DNA from: Scleromitrula shiraiana
Lineage: Eukaryota > Ascomycota > Leotiomycetes > Helotiales > Sclerotiniaceae
Assembly (NCBI GenBank): GCA_028455995.1
Contig: JABELC010000013.1
Coordinates: 62,001 to 126,000, forward strand
Direction: 5' to 3'
Length of the DNA: 64,000 bases
The position numbers and the translations under genes are program-made. Positions 1 to 12,000 of the stretch are shown one piece after another. Below the pieces are notes generated by a model, which was given only the letters and a program-made list of their open reading frames with translations, had not been told where the DNA came from and ran no database searches. Position 1 is the stretch's first letter, and each line of letters starts with the position of its first letter.

Positions 1-518
1 GCACGTTGCAGAGAATATGACAATAACCGCCCCAGCATGCTTTTGCTGAATTTACAAGTACGACTGATCACCTCATTATCAGAGCTATGATGATTCGAAC
101 CCGAATAAAAGCCTTGCGCTTGATCGCGAATGAGAAGAAGCTGAGCAGAATTGCTTTTGAAAAGTTCAACTTTCACGGCCATCAAGTGGAGGCGTAACAG
201 ATACAGAGACTGGGCTGTAATGGCTGTTCAGAAAATGACAGGGATATCTTCTGCTGCTGCATCTCTACAGAAATCCTCGTAGTGCATAGCATCGCGTGAG
301 ATGTCTTCATCTCTTTCTGTTTGGCCCCCATCGACCGACATCAACGATAGATACGAATGATATATCCTAGATGACTGTTTGAACTGAATATGAAGTGCGC
401 GACCATGGTACACCGTTCCGAATTCATCAATGACCCTTTTAAAGATATCCACCAGTTCGGACCCTGTCCCATGACCCACTGCAATTCCTATTTGGATTCT
501 TTGCACTTTTCCGCTCAT
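1..518 (-). pseudogene. Isopropylmalate/isocitrate dehydrogenase-like gene, broken and cut by the window edge
   Basis: The reading frame starts at an ATG at 518. It opens with a beta-decarboxylating dehydrogenase-like N-terminus (IQIGIAVGHGTGSELVDIF), matching the family pattern of a strand, a Gly-rich turn and a helix. The frame meets a TGA at 228-230. Reading on in the same frame gives convincing family-like sequence with no further stop to the window edge (TAITAQSLYLLRLHL, LLLIRDQAQGFYSG, VISRTCKFSKSM). The family usually has Arg at the position of the stop (FRTA-like), so a single CGA to TGA change would explain it. I see no GT..AG intron that removes the stop. In function, such enzymes oxidise and decarboxylate malate-type substrates with NAD. 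Fungal members outside leucine synthesis and the citric acid cycle often sit in specialised-metabolism loci. The C-terminal half lies outside the window. The family call is from memory of motifs. The broken state rests on one base. Confidence 0.5.
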
Positions 519-1391
519 ATTGCCGGAATGTTAGATATGTTCAAGGAGCACGGGTTGTTCGAAGTTTTATACTGGGTTGGAACCTCAGACGGACAACAGC
601 TGAATTCACAAGAAATCTCATGCCTCATCGTCTCCAAACTTGGAAGTAGCAATGTACTCATAAGTTAAAGTTGCTTCGGCACTTTAATCGTCGGCCTTTC
701 TCCAGAATAATGACAGAGCCAACGCTGACATACGAACAGCATATTCGGGTACCAACGTACCTATCTTCACGATACTTGAACATGGGATGTCTCTACATGG
801 TCCAAATACCAACCATACGATCACGATTTATGCACATCCCTGCGTCGCCGCGTCGGCCCACTCTCAAGCGCGACAATAGAGATTCTGATTTCTAATCGAC
901 TAAGAACTAATGTACCTTCGTGGCATAATATATCTCTCGAAAACTGAGGACAGAACTTGCCAAGAATATTGGCATTTACAACATCAGGACAACATCAACG
1001 AGTTGTATCATAAATTCCGAGCGAGAGATAGCCATTGTTGGAAGATACATGGTAGAAATAGCATGGGTAGACAATTACGAGTACATAGTACTGCAGTTTT
1101 ACTCTATCTTCAGCAAATAGGAGACCCCGTACCCCACAGTACATCAAGCTTTATATTTGATGATCGATTACCCTAGTGGATGCCACTAGACCGGGTCGTA
1201 TGGGTCCTGTCAATGCACCCTTAGGGGATCGTGATGCCTCCACTCCGTTCGGCGTAAAATTCCCGAATAAGTAACGACAGGAGCTGGAAATTAGATCAAT
1301 CATCGCTCAAATGACATCTTATTGTTTGATCTCGAGCCAATGATTTTACATGTAGGCATCGAGGTAAGATTTAAATCTATATTTACAGATA
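519..1391. other. No supported gene
   Basis: This lies between the start of the dehydrogenase-like gene and the stop of the methyltransferase gene. Several short open frames occur on the plus strand, but none has recognisable motifs, a plausible splice structure or low-entropy codon use. The stretch near 519-800 would hold the promoter of the broken minus-strand gene, and sequence next to 1391 the 3' end of the methyltransferase transcript. I see nothing else in it. Confidence 0.4.
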
Positions 1392-3117
1392 TTATTGCAA
1401 TCTGGTAATAACAAAATTTATACCCATCGGATTCGGGTCCATCCAAGCCGTATCTTCCTTTTCCAACCCCCACTCTTTCAGATCAACCAAGGATGCATCA
1501 ATCTCCCATTCAGTTCCCATCTCCTCAATTGCCTCTACCCATATCTGTCGAAACGTTTCAAGGTCATGGATGAACATCTCGCCCCATGGAAGTGGCACTT
1601 TAAGATGTACTTCTCGTGCCCGCTGGTAACCTATGACAACTGTTCCTGGTCGGGAAAGTTGATTGATTTTTTTGATAGCTTTGACTTGTTTGTCCCAGTC
1701 AAATAAATGTAAAAATTGGCAAGCGATGATGATATCAATCTTTGAATCTAGCTGAGATAACTGGGAATTCGAGTCGAAAATATCTGCTTGGATAAACTGT
1801 GCTTTCATGATTTGTTTGTCGTCGAACAATTCAAACCCAAGGTCCCATAGCTCTGTAACGAGATCTGTTGCATACATGTTCTCCGTTGGCACACCTTCAG
1901 ATGCTAAAAGTCGTAAGTCTTGGCCAAAACAGCAAGCTAAGTCGAGTACAGTGGCCCCTTGCTTTGCACGGTTTATAATCGAAGAATATTCGGAGAAAGT
2001 AGTTATACTTGGAAGTAGCCACATGAATTGTCCAATACATGGATAAGGAGCGACAGCCCAGGCACGTTCTCGCTATGAAAAGTCAGTTGCTGAATTGTAT
2101 TGAGACAGTATCATTTGCCAAGCTTACGATCTCATGGAGACGAGTTTTGAGTGCGTCTCCTCTCAGGCCTGCCCATTTCCGATATACATTTTCGATGACT
2201 GGTTTCAGACGAGGGCCAATTTCTGTTCGATACCATTTAGATGCATCACCCGTTGAAGTACTATTCGTAGAATCATGCTCGTGCGGTTTTTGTGCCACAC
2301 AAACAACCTTTGACAAGAACAATGCACCGCCTTCATGTGTCTCTCGATATGCGCCATTTATGATTTCTTTCATTTTGGAGCTCTCTTCCGCTAGACCGTT
2401 TGCTTCCAAGCGACAGGCAAATTCGTGCATAACCATACAATAGTTCTCCATATGCGGCCCTACAAACTCTGGCTTGTCATGATAGTGATGGTGATTTACA
2501 TTATCAAATCCTTCATTTTTAGCGAACTCCGCAAGCTCATTAGTCCAGTTGTTTCTTCCCCCAGAATATACCATATCTCGAAAGCGATCCAATCCAGGAG
2601 TTTTAGTTGATTTATGCGCAGTTTTGACGCTGGCGTTGACATAATTGAGATCATCCCATTGAAGATAACCGCCTGGTTTGAGTAGTTTCATAATATTTCG
2701 AAGAACAGGTCCCGGATTACCATTCTCGACAACAAGGACGAGAAGACGAACGTGTACCAAATCAAATTTTCCCAGCAGATCATCAGGAACTTCATCAAAA
2801 AGGTTCCAGTTCCTTATTGTAACGTTTGGGGGAAGCCATCCTTTGTGTGGAGCCTTCGAGAAGTCAATATCTAGGCCGAGCACACTTGCTGCTGGGAGCT
2901 CTCGAACAACGTCTATAGCCCAAATAGCTGTACCCGTTGCGACATCTGCTATAGCTGCATCGTTTTTGATTGAAATTGAGGGGTGTATATTAAAACCAAA
3001 GGTATCTTTCCAAAGAAAGAATTGTAAATTCAAACGGCCTGCAGCTCCAAAGGTTTTTTCCAACATATATCCACGACCATTTGCCAAATTGAAATCAGGA
3101 TGTTCAGAATCCGGCAT
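1392..3117 (-). CDS. Two-domain S-adenosylmethionine-dependent methyltransferase
   Basis: Two open frames, 2083-3117 and 1392-2024, look like separate methyltransferases but are better read as one gene. A 55-nt intron (2073-2127; donor GTAAGC, CTGAC branch, acceptor CATAG) joins them in frame as LHEI|RERAWAVAPYPCIG. This gives 556 aa in exons 2128-3117 and 1392-2072. Residues about 1-285 form a UMTA/LaeA-like class I methyltransferase, with motif I ADVATGTAIWAIDVV and a later LLKPGGYLQWDDL. Residues about 287-556 look like a complete AusD-type methyltransferase: the family's N-terminal SKWYRTEIGPRL, then PYPCIGQF, then motif I VLDLACCFGQDLR. The second domain's N-terminus lies upstream of the intron, in the same exon as domain one, and this argues for a true fusion. 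AusD-type enzymes methylate carboxyl groups of fungal meroterpenoids and similar products. The substrate here is unknown. The alternative is two genes, but then the second would lack about 60 N-terminal residues. Confidence 0.75.
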
Positions 3118-3802
3118 AACGAAAGATTCAATGAATTGTTAATACTGAAAGAGAAGGATTACGTGTGAGAGAGTCGGGCCAAAACATGAGACTATCAGTG
3201 TATTGGGGTAAAGGCAACAAAGAATATATTCTAAGGAATTCGAGGTCCCACGAAGTAACATTCCATATCGACTGCAACCGGCACTTACTAAACTACAACT
3301 GGTGCAACATTATCGATACGTTCGTTAATCATAGTGTGTAAAATATTGAAAACCGGCGGCCGATCAATGTGAGCTTCCAAATTGGGAATCCAGCCAGCCC
3401 ACTCTCTATCTATTATTTGGATGGTTGGCTGTACAGTAAGGATACTCTATATTTCACAAACCAGTTACCTTTTTCTAATGAAAGGCTCGTCATTATTGTG
3501 AATTGAAAAAAGCATTTCTTAAAAATCGAGGAACCTTTGAATTAATATAAATATATCCGGTACGAAGTCAGCACCAGTATATTTTTGTATGCTGTGAACG
3601 AACATCCTCATGTGTTGTGTTATGTTGCGCTGAGTAAAGGAGATGGTGATTTGGACCTAAAACCGACAACAGGCCATAATTATAATGATTACCGGAACCT
3701 CAAGTTATAAGGTTACTTAACTAAAAGTGATTGTATATCGAGTTGTATATTGGGTTCTTATATAGAATTGTAATGTTGCAATGTTAATCATTAGACCTAC
3801 TA
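3118..3802. promoter_or_regulatory. Upstream region of the methyltransferase gene
   Basis: There is no coding signal on either strand. By position it holds the promoter of the minus-strand two-domain methyltransferase. It ends at the TA dinucleotide (3801-3802) that is the left target-site copy of the fold-back element. No distinct TATA box or operator could be assigned. Confidence 0.35.
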
Positions 3803-4789
3803 CTCGGTCAAATTAAAATTGAAGCACGCGCAAAATAAGCGAATCGCTTCAAAATCGACGATTTTGTATAAAACATCTCTTACGCCGATATAAATAAATC
3901 GATTATTTATTTATAGAATTATTTAAAATATTCAAAATAGATTATTTTTATATTAAAATATTTATTATTAAAATTTAAAGATTAAATAATAATTTTAAAA
4001 TTTATAATATTTATTTAAATATAAAATAAAAATCATATAAAAATATTATAATTTTAATTTAATTTAAATCAAACAAATTATTATATTAGGAAATAATGAA
4101 GATATATATGAATATATAGAAAAAGAAGCTTTTATTTAATATAAATATTATATATTAAAATGTAATATAATAGTCTTGAAAAATCGAAGTTTTAAAGGTA
4201 TTTTTAATTTTTTAAAATTTTTAAAAATCTTAATAATTCATTTAAATCAAAATTATATTAAATAATATTATAATATAATAATTATGAGGATATAAATTAT
4301 TATATATAGGAATTTGAAATAATTTTAATGATTTTTAAAAATCAAAATTAATATAATAATGCTTGATATTTAATGCTTATAAATATTAAATATATTTTTT
4401 TTAATTTTATTATATTATATTTTTTATATATTTTTAATATATATAATATTTATATTAAATAAAAGTTTTTTTTTAAATATTTATATATATCTTTATTATT
4501 TTTTAATATAATAATTTATTTAATTTAAATTAATTTAAAATTATAATATTTTTATATGATTTTTACTTTATATTTAAATAAATATTATAAATTTTAAAAT
4601 TATTATTTAATCTTTAAATTTTAATAATAAATATTTTAATATAAAAATAATCTATTTTGAATATTTTAAATAATTCTATAAATAAATGATCGATTTATTT
4701 ACATCAATATAAAAGGTGTTTTGTACAAAATCGTCGATTTTAAAGCGATTCGCTTATTTTGCGCGTGCTTCAATTTTAATTTGACCGAG
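3803..4789. mobile_element. 987-bp AT-rich fold-back element with TA target-site duplications
   Basis: The left end reads CTCGGTCAAATTAAAATTGA and the right end is its exact reverse complement, finishing GACCGAG at 4789. TA dinucleotides at 3801-3802 and 4790-4791 look like the target-site duplication. The arms stay complementary with few mismatches for at least about 280 bp, and more loosely to about 370 bp, so most of the element is one large inverted repeat around a short centre. The outer 60-70 bp keep GC-containing motifs (GCACGCGC, AAGCGAATCGCTT, AATCGACGATTTTGTA). The interior is almost pure A/T. There is no open frame. A TA duplication fits the Tc1/mariner/pogo superfamily, so this may be a non-autonomous (MITE-like) member. 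The base composition is what RIP leaves, but the family assignment is inference. Confidence 0.8.
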
Positions 4790-4940
4790 TAAACCTTCAG
4801 TTTTGAATTAACACCTCAATTTAGTGCAACTGCACGCGAGGCTATGTGGGCATATCTTTCTGCAATGAATAATGATAGCAAAGATTTAGCATGTACACCA
4901 AGAATCTATCCCTATATCGTGAAACTATACTGATAATCTT

Positions 4941-5370
4941 TAGATGACTTGGCAATCATTACCGAGTGGGCAGTGTAAGTTCCATCCCCAGAGTTCTAAA
5001 AATGTCTCTAGAATTCCTTTTGATTTATTCTTCTAGTCTAAAAGAGCATCTCGCCATCCTGGGGACAAATTTCGCCCTATCCCAGTATATATATCGATTC
5101 TATCCTGGGAAGGATGAGACCAAGAAAATCCATTCTATAAGTAGCAGTATCCCACTATCCAGTCGCCGAAACAGATATACTACGATTACGAAATCATCTC
5201 AAGTGGATCAAACCACGAATCCTACCACGCCTGATGCGGCAGTCATTAAGGCCAAGACTGAAATTGAGGTGAGGTCTTCGTTTCATTCGGGTGATAGACC
5301 TTTAGTGGGAGACCACCATCACTTCCCCGCAAAATCGATAGAAGCGAGTAAAGAAGAGGAACTTTACTGA
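4941..5370 (+). pseudogene. Possible C-terminal fragment of a fungal integral membrane (PTH11/rhodopsin-like) protein
   Basis: An open frame runs to a TGA at 5368-5370. It has no ATG at its head: it opens through a GTG and probably began in an upstream exon, perhaps following the TTTAG at 4937-4941. The first part is hydrophobic (SLEFLLIYSS, HLAILGTNFALSQYIY). The tail is polar and serine-rich, with VIKAKTEIEVRSSFHSGD, and this resembles the cytoplasmic tails of PTH11-type receptors. No upstream membrane segments are found: the fold-back element ends only about 150 bp before. It may be a relic truncated by that insertion, or an unrelated chance frame. The call is weak. Confidence 0.22.
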
Positions 5371-6031
5371 AAGATAGAATATAGTAAGAAGGAAAAGGAA
5401 TAGACCTTCCGTGTACATTAATTGGTTAAATGGAGACATCAATGATACACGGCTTGGACTTATATCAAATTGTGACTACGAATGTCAAGCACGTTGAAGG
5501 GCTGGCATTTGTGCACCAGAGTTTATAGTCGAGTTTGTCGAAACATTCATGACTGAAATACTTAGTACTAGGAATATACTCATTGACTGCGGCACCGAAT
5601 TGCCAACATACCGCATTATAATACCGAAGAAACAGCAGTCAATTTTAAAAGACTGGACACCAAAGAGACCCAATGGATACCAGGAAGTGTTCTTCCAATA
5701 ATGAACATGAAAGCATCTGTAAAGGTTAATAAGAAATACAAAGTATGTTAAATAGATAATCATGGCACTATCATAGCTTAGACGAGAAAGAGTGGAAAGA
5801 TGCAATTATATAAATAGGGTATCATTTATTCTGAAAACAAAAGCATAAAAGAATATTCTTTTACCGCATCGTAATTCATTCATGTTTCGTTACCTCTCTT
5901 TCCCCACCCCTCTCTTCATCCTCTTTCTTTTCTGATATCTCTTACTCTTAACCTCCTCTTTAATGATATCCCTTATTCCTGACCTCCTCTTCAATGATTT
6001 CGCTCATGCAATAATAAGCTGTAAATTGTGA
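5371..6031. other. No gene; 3' flank of the Ras-GAP gene
   Basis: No supported coding sequence. The right part (about 5890-6031) is pyrimidine-rich and has an imperfect direct repeat of about 30 bp (TGATATCTCTTACTC.. and TGATATCCCTTATTC.., each followed by CCTCCTCTT). It probably forms the 3' untranslated region of the minus-strand gene that stops at 6032. Confidence 0.4.
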
Positions 6032-9000
6032 TCAGTTCCACGTCACAAATTCATGTACAGATTTCTTTTTACTGACCTCGATAAGCTTATCCGTCAACGC
6101 AATGCATTCCCTATCCACTTCATAAGTATTGCCCTGGTAAGTAGAATGTGTCCATAAGCCACCAAATCCGATACTTCGTAATAATCCGTCTAGAATATCT
6201 TGATTCTCGACAGCAGGGAACTGTAAAACCGAGGTCAATGATCGCAGCAGTTGATGCGCAGATTCCAGTGTTACAGAATTCTGGCAGGACCTGAGAACAT
6301 CATCAAGTATGTTGATGATTGGACCGGATCTGGAATGTAGTTAGCGGATGATTATCAAGTAAAGAGATGACAGATAACGTACAGACGTATCATGACCGCC
6401 GGTGTTTGAGAAGTAAATTTATTAAGCCATTGAAGCCCTCGATTTTGGACCGAATCATCGAGGTAGTGAAAGTCAATCAGCCCAATGGCACACATGAGAA
6501 GTAGCTCCTTTTCATTGAGATAAGCTGTGGCTAGAACAGTTTCAAAAGCTGTATTCGCAAGGGCATCATCACCGGTAACGTTAACAGGCCATTGACTGTG
6601 GTCTGCATCTTCTGGATTGATGGATCGACCTATTAACAGGCCTAAATATGGCATGCAGCTCACATCTGTTGGGAATGTCATGCCTTCAGGCATGTTTGCA
6701 GCTGTAGTGTCGAGGAACGTAGATACCACACGTATGGCGGTTGACCTAGTCAACGAGTCTGTCATACCCTTGACCATACAAACGCAAACTGCAAAATGAA
6801 AATTCTCCGGAGTAAAATGAATTCCATATATCTCATCGAGCTTTAATGCTGCTTCATCAAGCGGTGCCCTACCTTGTAGCAATGTTGGGACCATTCGACC
6901 ATTGCTAAATTCTCCAGAAGCACCAATATTGACCAACACCGCATTGAGAAATACCGCCGCACAGTTGAAGAGACCAATCGGCACTAATCTTACAAGAGAC
7001 ATTGCAAGCCAGAAGAGTTGTGTACCATAGCGAGATGTTGATGGCAATTTGTCCATCATTTTGGATAATCCTGTAATAATAGCTACCATCAATTCGCTGT
7101 CATTGTCATCCATATATCGGCCAATACTACTTCTTAGAGCCACCAGTACCTGATAAAGGAGATCGTCATCGACATCTTCACGAGCCAGACATCCCATGAC
7201 CGTGAAAGCCCTAGGCTGAATAGCTGGATTACTTTGAAAAGCAGTGCTTGCTACCAAACTCATCCATCGAGAACGCCAAGCGTTTGACAAGTCAACTGAA
7301 GGAGCAGCAACTATACTTATGTCAGATAAGAGGACTGCGAGGGATTCTGTGGCTAGCAATGATGAAGGTCCTGTATCTTGTGACGACGGAAGGGATGCAC
7401 CGTCTCTCGATGATACTGTATATGCCGACTCTTGCCGAGGTTCTGAAATTGAGGATAGGAGTAATTTAAGTTTTGTAACCTTGCTTTCCTCTAAGGTAAA
7501 AGTAGTACATATAGCATGGATAGTATTGACAAGTAACCGATGCACAATCAACCTGACCTTGGATGAGCCGGTATTAGCTAGCATGGTGACAAGGTGGAAG
7601 ACTTCGGGGAGGTATAATTGAGACTGAACACCGCTATCAAACGATACGGAAAGGCAAAGCCTCAGAAGAACACATATTTCGCCCCAAACTATGTTTTCAT
7701 GTAGCTGTCTTGTAGGTCGCAAAGAGGTACGATTGAGGGCTCTGCGGAGTCTTGATATTAGCTTTCCACGAATAGTTATTGTGCCCAATGAAGCGAGGAT
7801 AGATCCAAGAATCTCAGTTCGTTCATCATCGATACCGAAGCTGAGAGCTGGTTTTAGGATCTCCTCCAAGAATATATCCATGTACATTTCATCGCGGCAG
7901 ATTGCAGGCCATATACTCTGTTCCAGGGTAGTGCTGAGAACGACATCTGATATGGCGACTTCAATAAGCTTGCGGAAGATAATCGCAACTTTGTCCCTTC
8001 CTTTATCACTATCGGTTTCGTTAGGAATCAGATGCGTTCTTAAGCTTGGTAGCCAAGGAGCCATATAAGCCAGGCTCAATGGCCTTTGCGAGTATGGGAA
8101 ACTTTCCCAACCAACAAAAAATTCATTGAGAAAGTCCCCAGTTAGTTGAGGCTCCGATTGAGCCAATTGTTCACTGATGTCAACAATGAACTGCGAAGGA
8201 TTCAATGGCACGCACAATTCTGAAGATTTTTAGCAATATATCATAGTATGGAGTTAGATGAACCATACCTTTTGTGCTCATGAATTTAGAGTCTGCTGCA
8301 AATTTGAATGCTTGACACAAGGCACATAGTAGATTATACGATGCAAGCCGAAGAACCGGATCAGGACTCGCCATATTGGTCAAAGCAATATTAAGGAGTG
8401 TACCTGGAACATCCTGCGGCCTGACAAGTCTCTCGAATGACTTGAGGGTTCTCAACTCTTTACCATGCTTGGTTTTGGCACCGCGAATAGCTTGCAGAAC
8501 ATCGTACTTTCTTGGACTAGTGAAATACATCACAATCTTACCGTTGTCGGTACGTAACCCAAACGCAGAGTCGTCCTCGGTCTGTATAGAAGTAGGCGCT
8601 TCGTCAACTTCTGATAAACGAAAGATATCATTGACGGTGGCATGTAACCTCAATCCTGGAACAACTTCTTGTTTCTTCGTTGTCGTTACTTGGACGAATT
8701 GACTACCGATTTTGATAATTACCTCGACTTTACCCTTCGTCTTCGACAACCTAATAATGGGTTGGAAGACATATCTTGTGTCAGTGACAACGCTAATTGT
8801 CTCTTTGGGTAAGTGAAGCTGGGTAAGATGGAAGTGAGCTTGCAAGTCTTGAAGACTACCAATCAAGTGATAATCCACGTTCTTCGGATGGAAAGCACTA
8901 TTGTCACTTTTGGTGGACAAGCGAAGAATGCGGCGGAAACATTTTCTACGAAACTAATATTAGCATCACTTCTCCGGATATTTGTAGTAAACTTACCTAA

Positions 9001-12000
9001 AAGCACTATTCATGTTGTAAACGTATACCCTTGAGAGCTGTTTTGAAAGTTCGGTCGGTGTAAGACTATCAAGTTTGCGGAAGAGAGCATCTTGGGGCTC
9101 GTTCTGACCACTGTAACAGGTTGCATCGATCAGGATTCCAAATGGTTTATGCCACATTCTGCTTGCAATCTTGAGGTATACATATAGAAGAAGATCATAA
9201 TCTGTTGTTTCCGTATCAATGTTCCGGAGTATGATGCAAATCATCGACAAACCGTCCTTGCTTTCACCACCATCATATACAGCCCTATTGGATACCACGG
9301 ATTCCGAGCTCCGACCGGCATTTCGTAGCATAAAATGTTGGAAGCGCGAATATGACGGAGGCGTGTTTTGCGAAATTGCAGGTCTGTTCCACGAGACATC
9401 CATAGGTGGTGGCCCAAGATTAGAAATGAGCTTCCTGAGAGCATTAAGTATGGGCGTATGACTTTTAGAGGTATCGATTGGGGATCTAAGAGATAGTTGT
9501 CTCTCACGAAGGACAAGTTTTTGTCGTACATGATCCCAATGATCGTAAAGAAATCTATGGAGGGCAACGCAGGAACCGAAATCAAAAGATTCAGATTCGG
9601 CAAGCGTATCTTTGAGATTAGGTGGGGCCTTTTAATGTAAGTGGTAGTCAAATACATGATACAATGGGTGACTTACCGAAATTTCTCGCAAGAACGTTGT
9701 CACGCGATAGATGTTTTGCGTTAAAAAGTCATTCAAGGGATACATATAGGGCTCTTTTGCCCCAAAGAGAACATTGTTGGCTAGATTCTGGACAACTTTT
9801 GCGATGAGAAGAAGACCTCGGCGCATTTCTTTTGATGGTGGAGTTGATATCAATCCTTCTGCGTCGGGAGCGACAATAGCTGGGCAAAAGAAACGTAAGA
9901 ATATGAAGGCGCCAACAGCTGTAAACTTTGCATCGGGAAATCTTCTCATGACACAAGATGATATCTGCAGAAAAGAAGTTAGTACATACTCACAGGAGAG
10001 GTGCCGAAAAAAGACATACAATATTGCAAATCTTTCGGAAAGATATTGGGATCCGTGATGCCGAGTTACAGATATCGTCGATGAAGACTTTTGTGACAAC
10101 ACGAAGTTGAAGAGCATTCTTCTGGAGTTCCTCGGGGGAGGTTGTCCTGGCAGGATCCAGCTCGAGATCCAAGTCTTTCGATGTGAGAACAAGACGTTCC
10201 AAGACCTTCTGTAATGTGGCTTTTAAATACGCAGCGCCCTTCCATTTAGCATACACAGATAACATTTTCGTTGCGACACAGTTTCTTCGCAGGAGCTCCG
10301 CTTCATTTTCTATAAACACTATTAATACTCTGTGATCCCAATCACGTGAAGAGAAAGAACTTACCAGTTTCTTCTACTTCATGCTCGATAAGAGCTTCAA
10401 GCAGGGTGAAACCGAGGCCACGTGAATCAAAAATGTTTAGTAGTGATATGGTCATTTCGTCAACTTCCGTACTCGGACATGCATCGCAAAGTGCAATTGT
10501 GAGTGTCATATCATTAATGAGTAGCTGTTGATCGTGGTCAGTAAAGTTCAGAAATATTCCGATAATTGGGGGAGTTTACATTAAGCAGCTCGTCGTATTT
10601 TTGGTTGACTGCAGCATCGGAAAGATTGTTGAACTCGGTACCTTGAATTAGAATATTGCAAAGAACCTTTACGAATGCAGTCCTAACTTCAAGATCCTCG
10701 TGGTAACCAATACCTAGGGAATGCTTGAGACCAACATCGATATTTGCACTCAAAAGATTGGACAGTGCAGATATCGCAAGCTCTGGGCTACTTTGTGAAT
10801 CATCACTCACGATATTTGTTAATCGCACCTCATTCCTACCAATCTCAGCAGCCTCATAGCTGAGAAGAGACAAGAAGCGGTTGAAATAGGTATGGAACAT
10901 TTGTGATTTCAGATCGCTAGTATCTGCATCGGTCTGGCCTTCTGCTGGCTGTAAAGGAAGACGATATGTCAGGTCTGCAAGAGCCTTGAGACAAGCGCGA
11001 TCAAGGTCTTTCTGAAGACGTAGAAGCTCATCAATACGGCCCCCATTCGAGACAACGGCACTGTCGGTTTTTGGAGTTCCTGGTCGAGCAATCCACCCGA
11101 AAATAACCTCTAGAAGTTGGTTGCGAATCCGTACATCGTGCCTCAGGTTCAAAAGTTCTTTCTTTTGTGAGAGTGTTTCACAAAGTTGGCATATCTTAAT
11201 TTTTACTCTCAACGCACTCAGTCCCTCGGTAGAGCCATTGAGAAACTTTGCAAAATTGAGCGCCAGAGCTCCAATATCCACTGACATCCCTACACCCATC
11301 TCAGCTGGACTTCCTAGTCTATCCACGATACTCTTCAACAATGCTGCTGCCTGCTCCGCAAAGATGACCCGTGATTCAAGAGGTATCAAATTGCTCCGCG
11401 GACTGTCGAACAAAATATTGAGCTCGGACTGCAGAGCTTCAAATAGGGGCAGATGTAAAGGCTTAGCAAGGTCACTTGAGAGCACTTCTCTAGTAGCTTC
11501 ACGTATTCTAATATTACTATTAGCCAATAACTGGACACTTTGCCGCATGTATTGACTAAGGAGGGTTTCATCGTAGCTTTCTGGGGCGGGTCTATCGATC
11601 CATCTTAGGCTTGCCAGCCCCGGGTCCTCAGCGACAGTGGCAAGAGTTTGATATGATACACAAATACCTCCTAGAGAGGCAAGAAAGCCAGAGCAGTTGC
11701 GCCACTCGCCTAGTGACCTTTCGTCGAGTACTTCAGTTGAGCGCGTAACAAGATACCTAGACAATTTGACCCATCTATCGAAGATGCTCTCCCAGGCATA
11801 TACAATGCCGGCAGTAGGATGTTGCATTTGCCTTAGAAGATTCCTAGCCCGTTTTTGAAATGCGACTAAGCCGGTAAACCGAAAATCCTTTGACGATAGC
11901 TCCTGATAGATATCCATATTGCGCGCAGGCATCAAGGACAATTTGGTGAAATCCGGTGTCGACTCGACAATTCGAATTTCCTCGGCGAAAGAAGAGATGG

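Noticed and set aside
910..1176. Plus-strand 88-codon frame near the left end
   Set aside because: No motifs, no good start context, and flanked by frames of similar length by chance.
1177..1300. Possible 5S rRNA or small RNA in GC-richer patch
   Set aside because: Box C-like order and pairing of 5S rRNA are absent; no stem structure could be drawn.
1807..2046. Plus-strand frames over the methyltransferase gene
   Set aside because: They are opposite-strand shadows of clear methyltransferase motifs.
5485..5805. Minus-strand 106-codon hydrophobic frame
   Set aside because: Hydrophobicity comes from AT-rich composition. There is no family pattern, no splice context and no conserved start.
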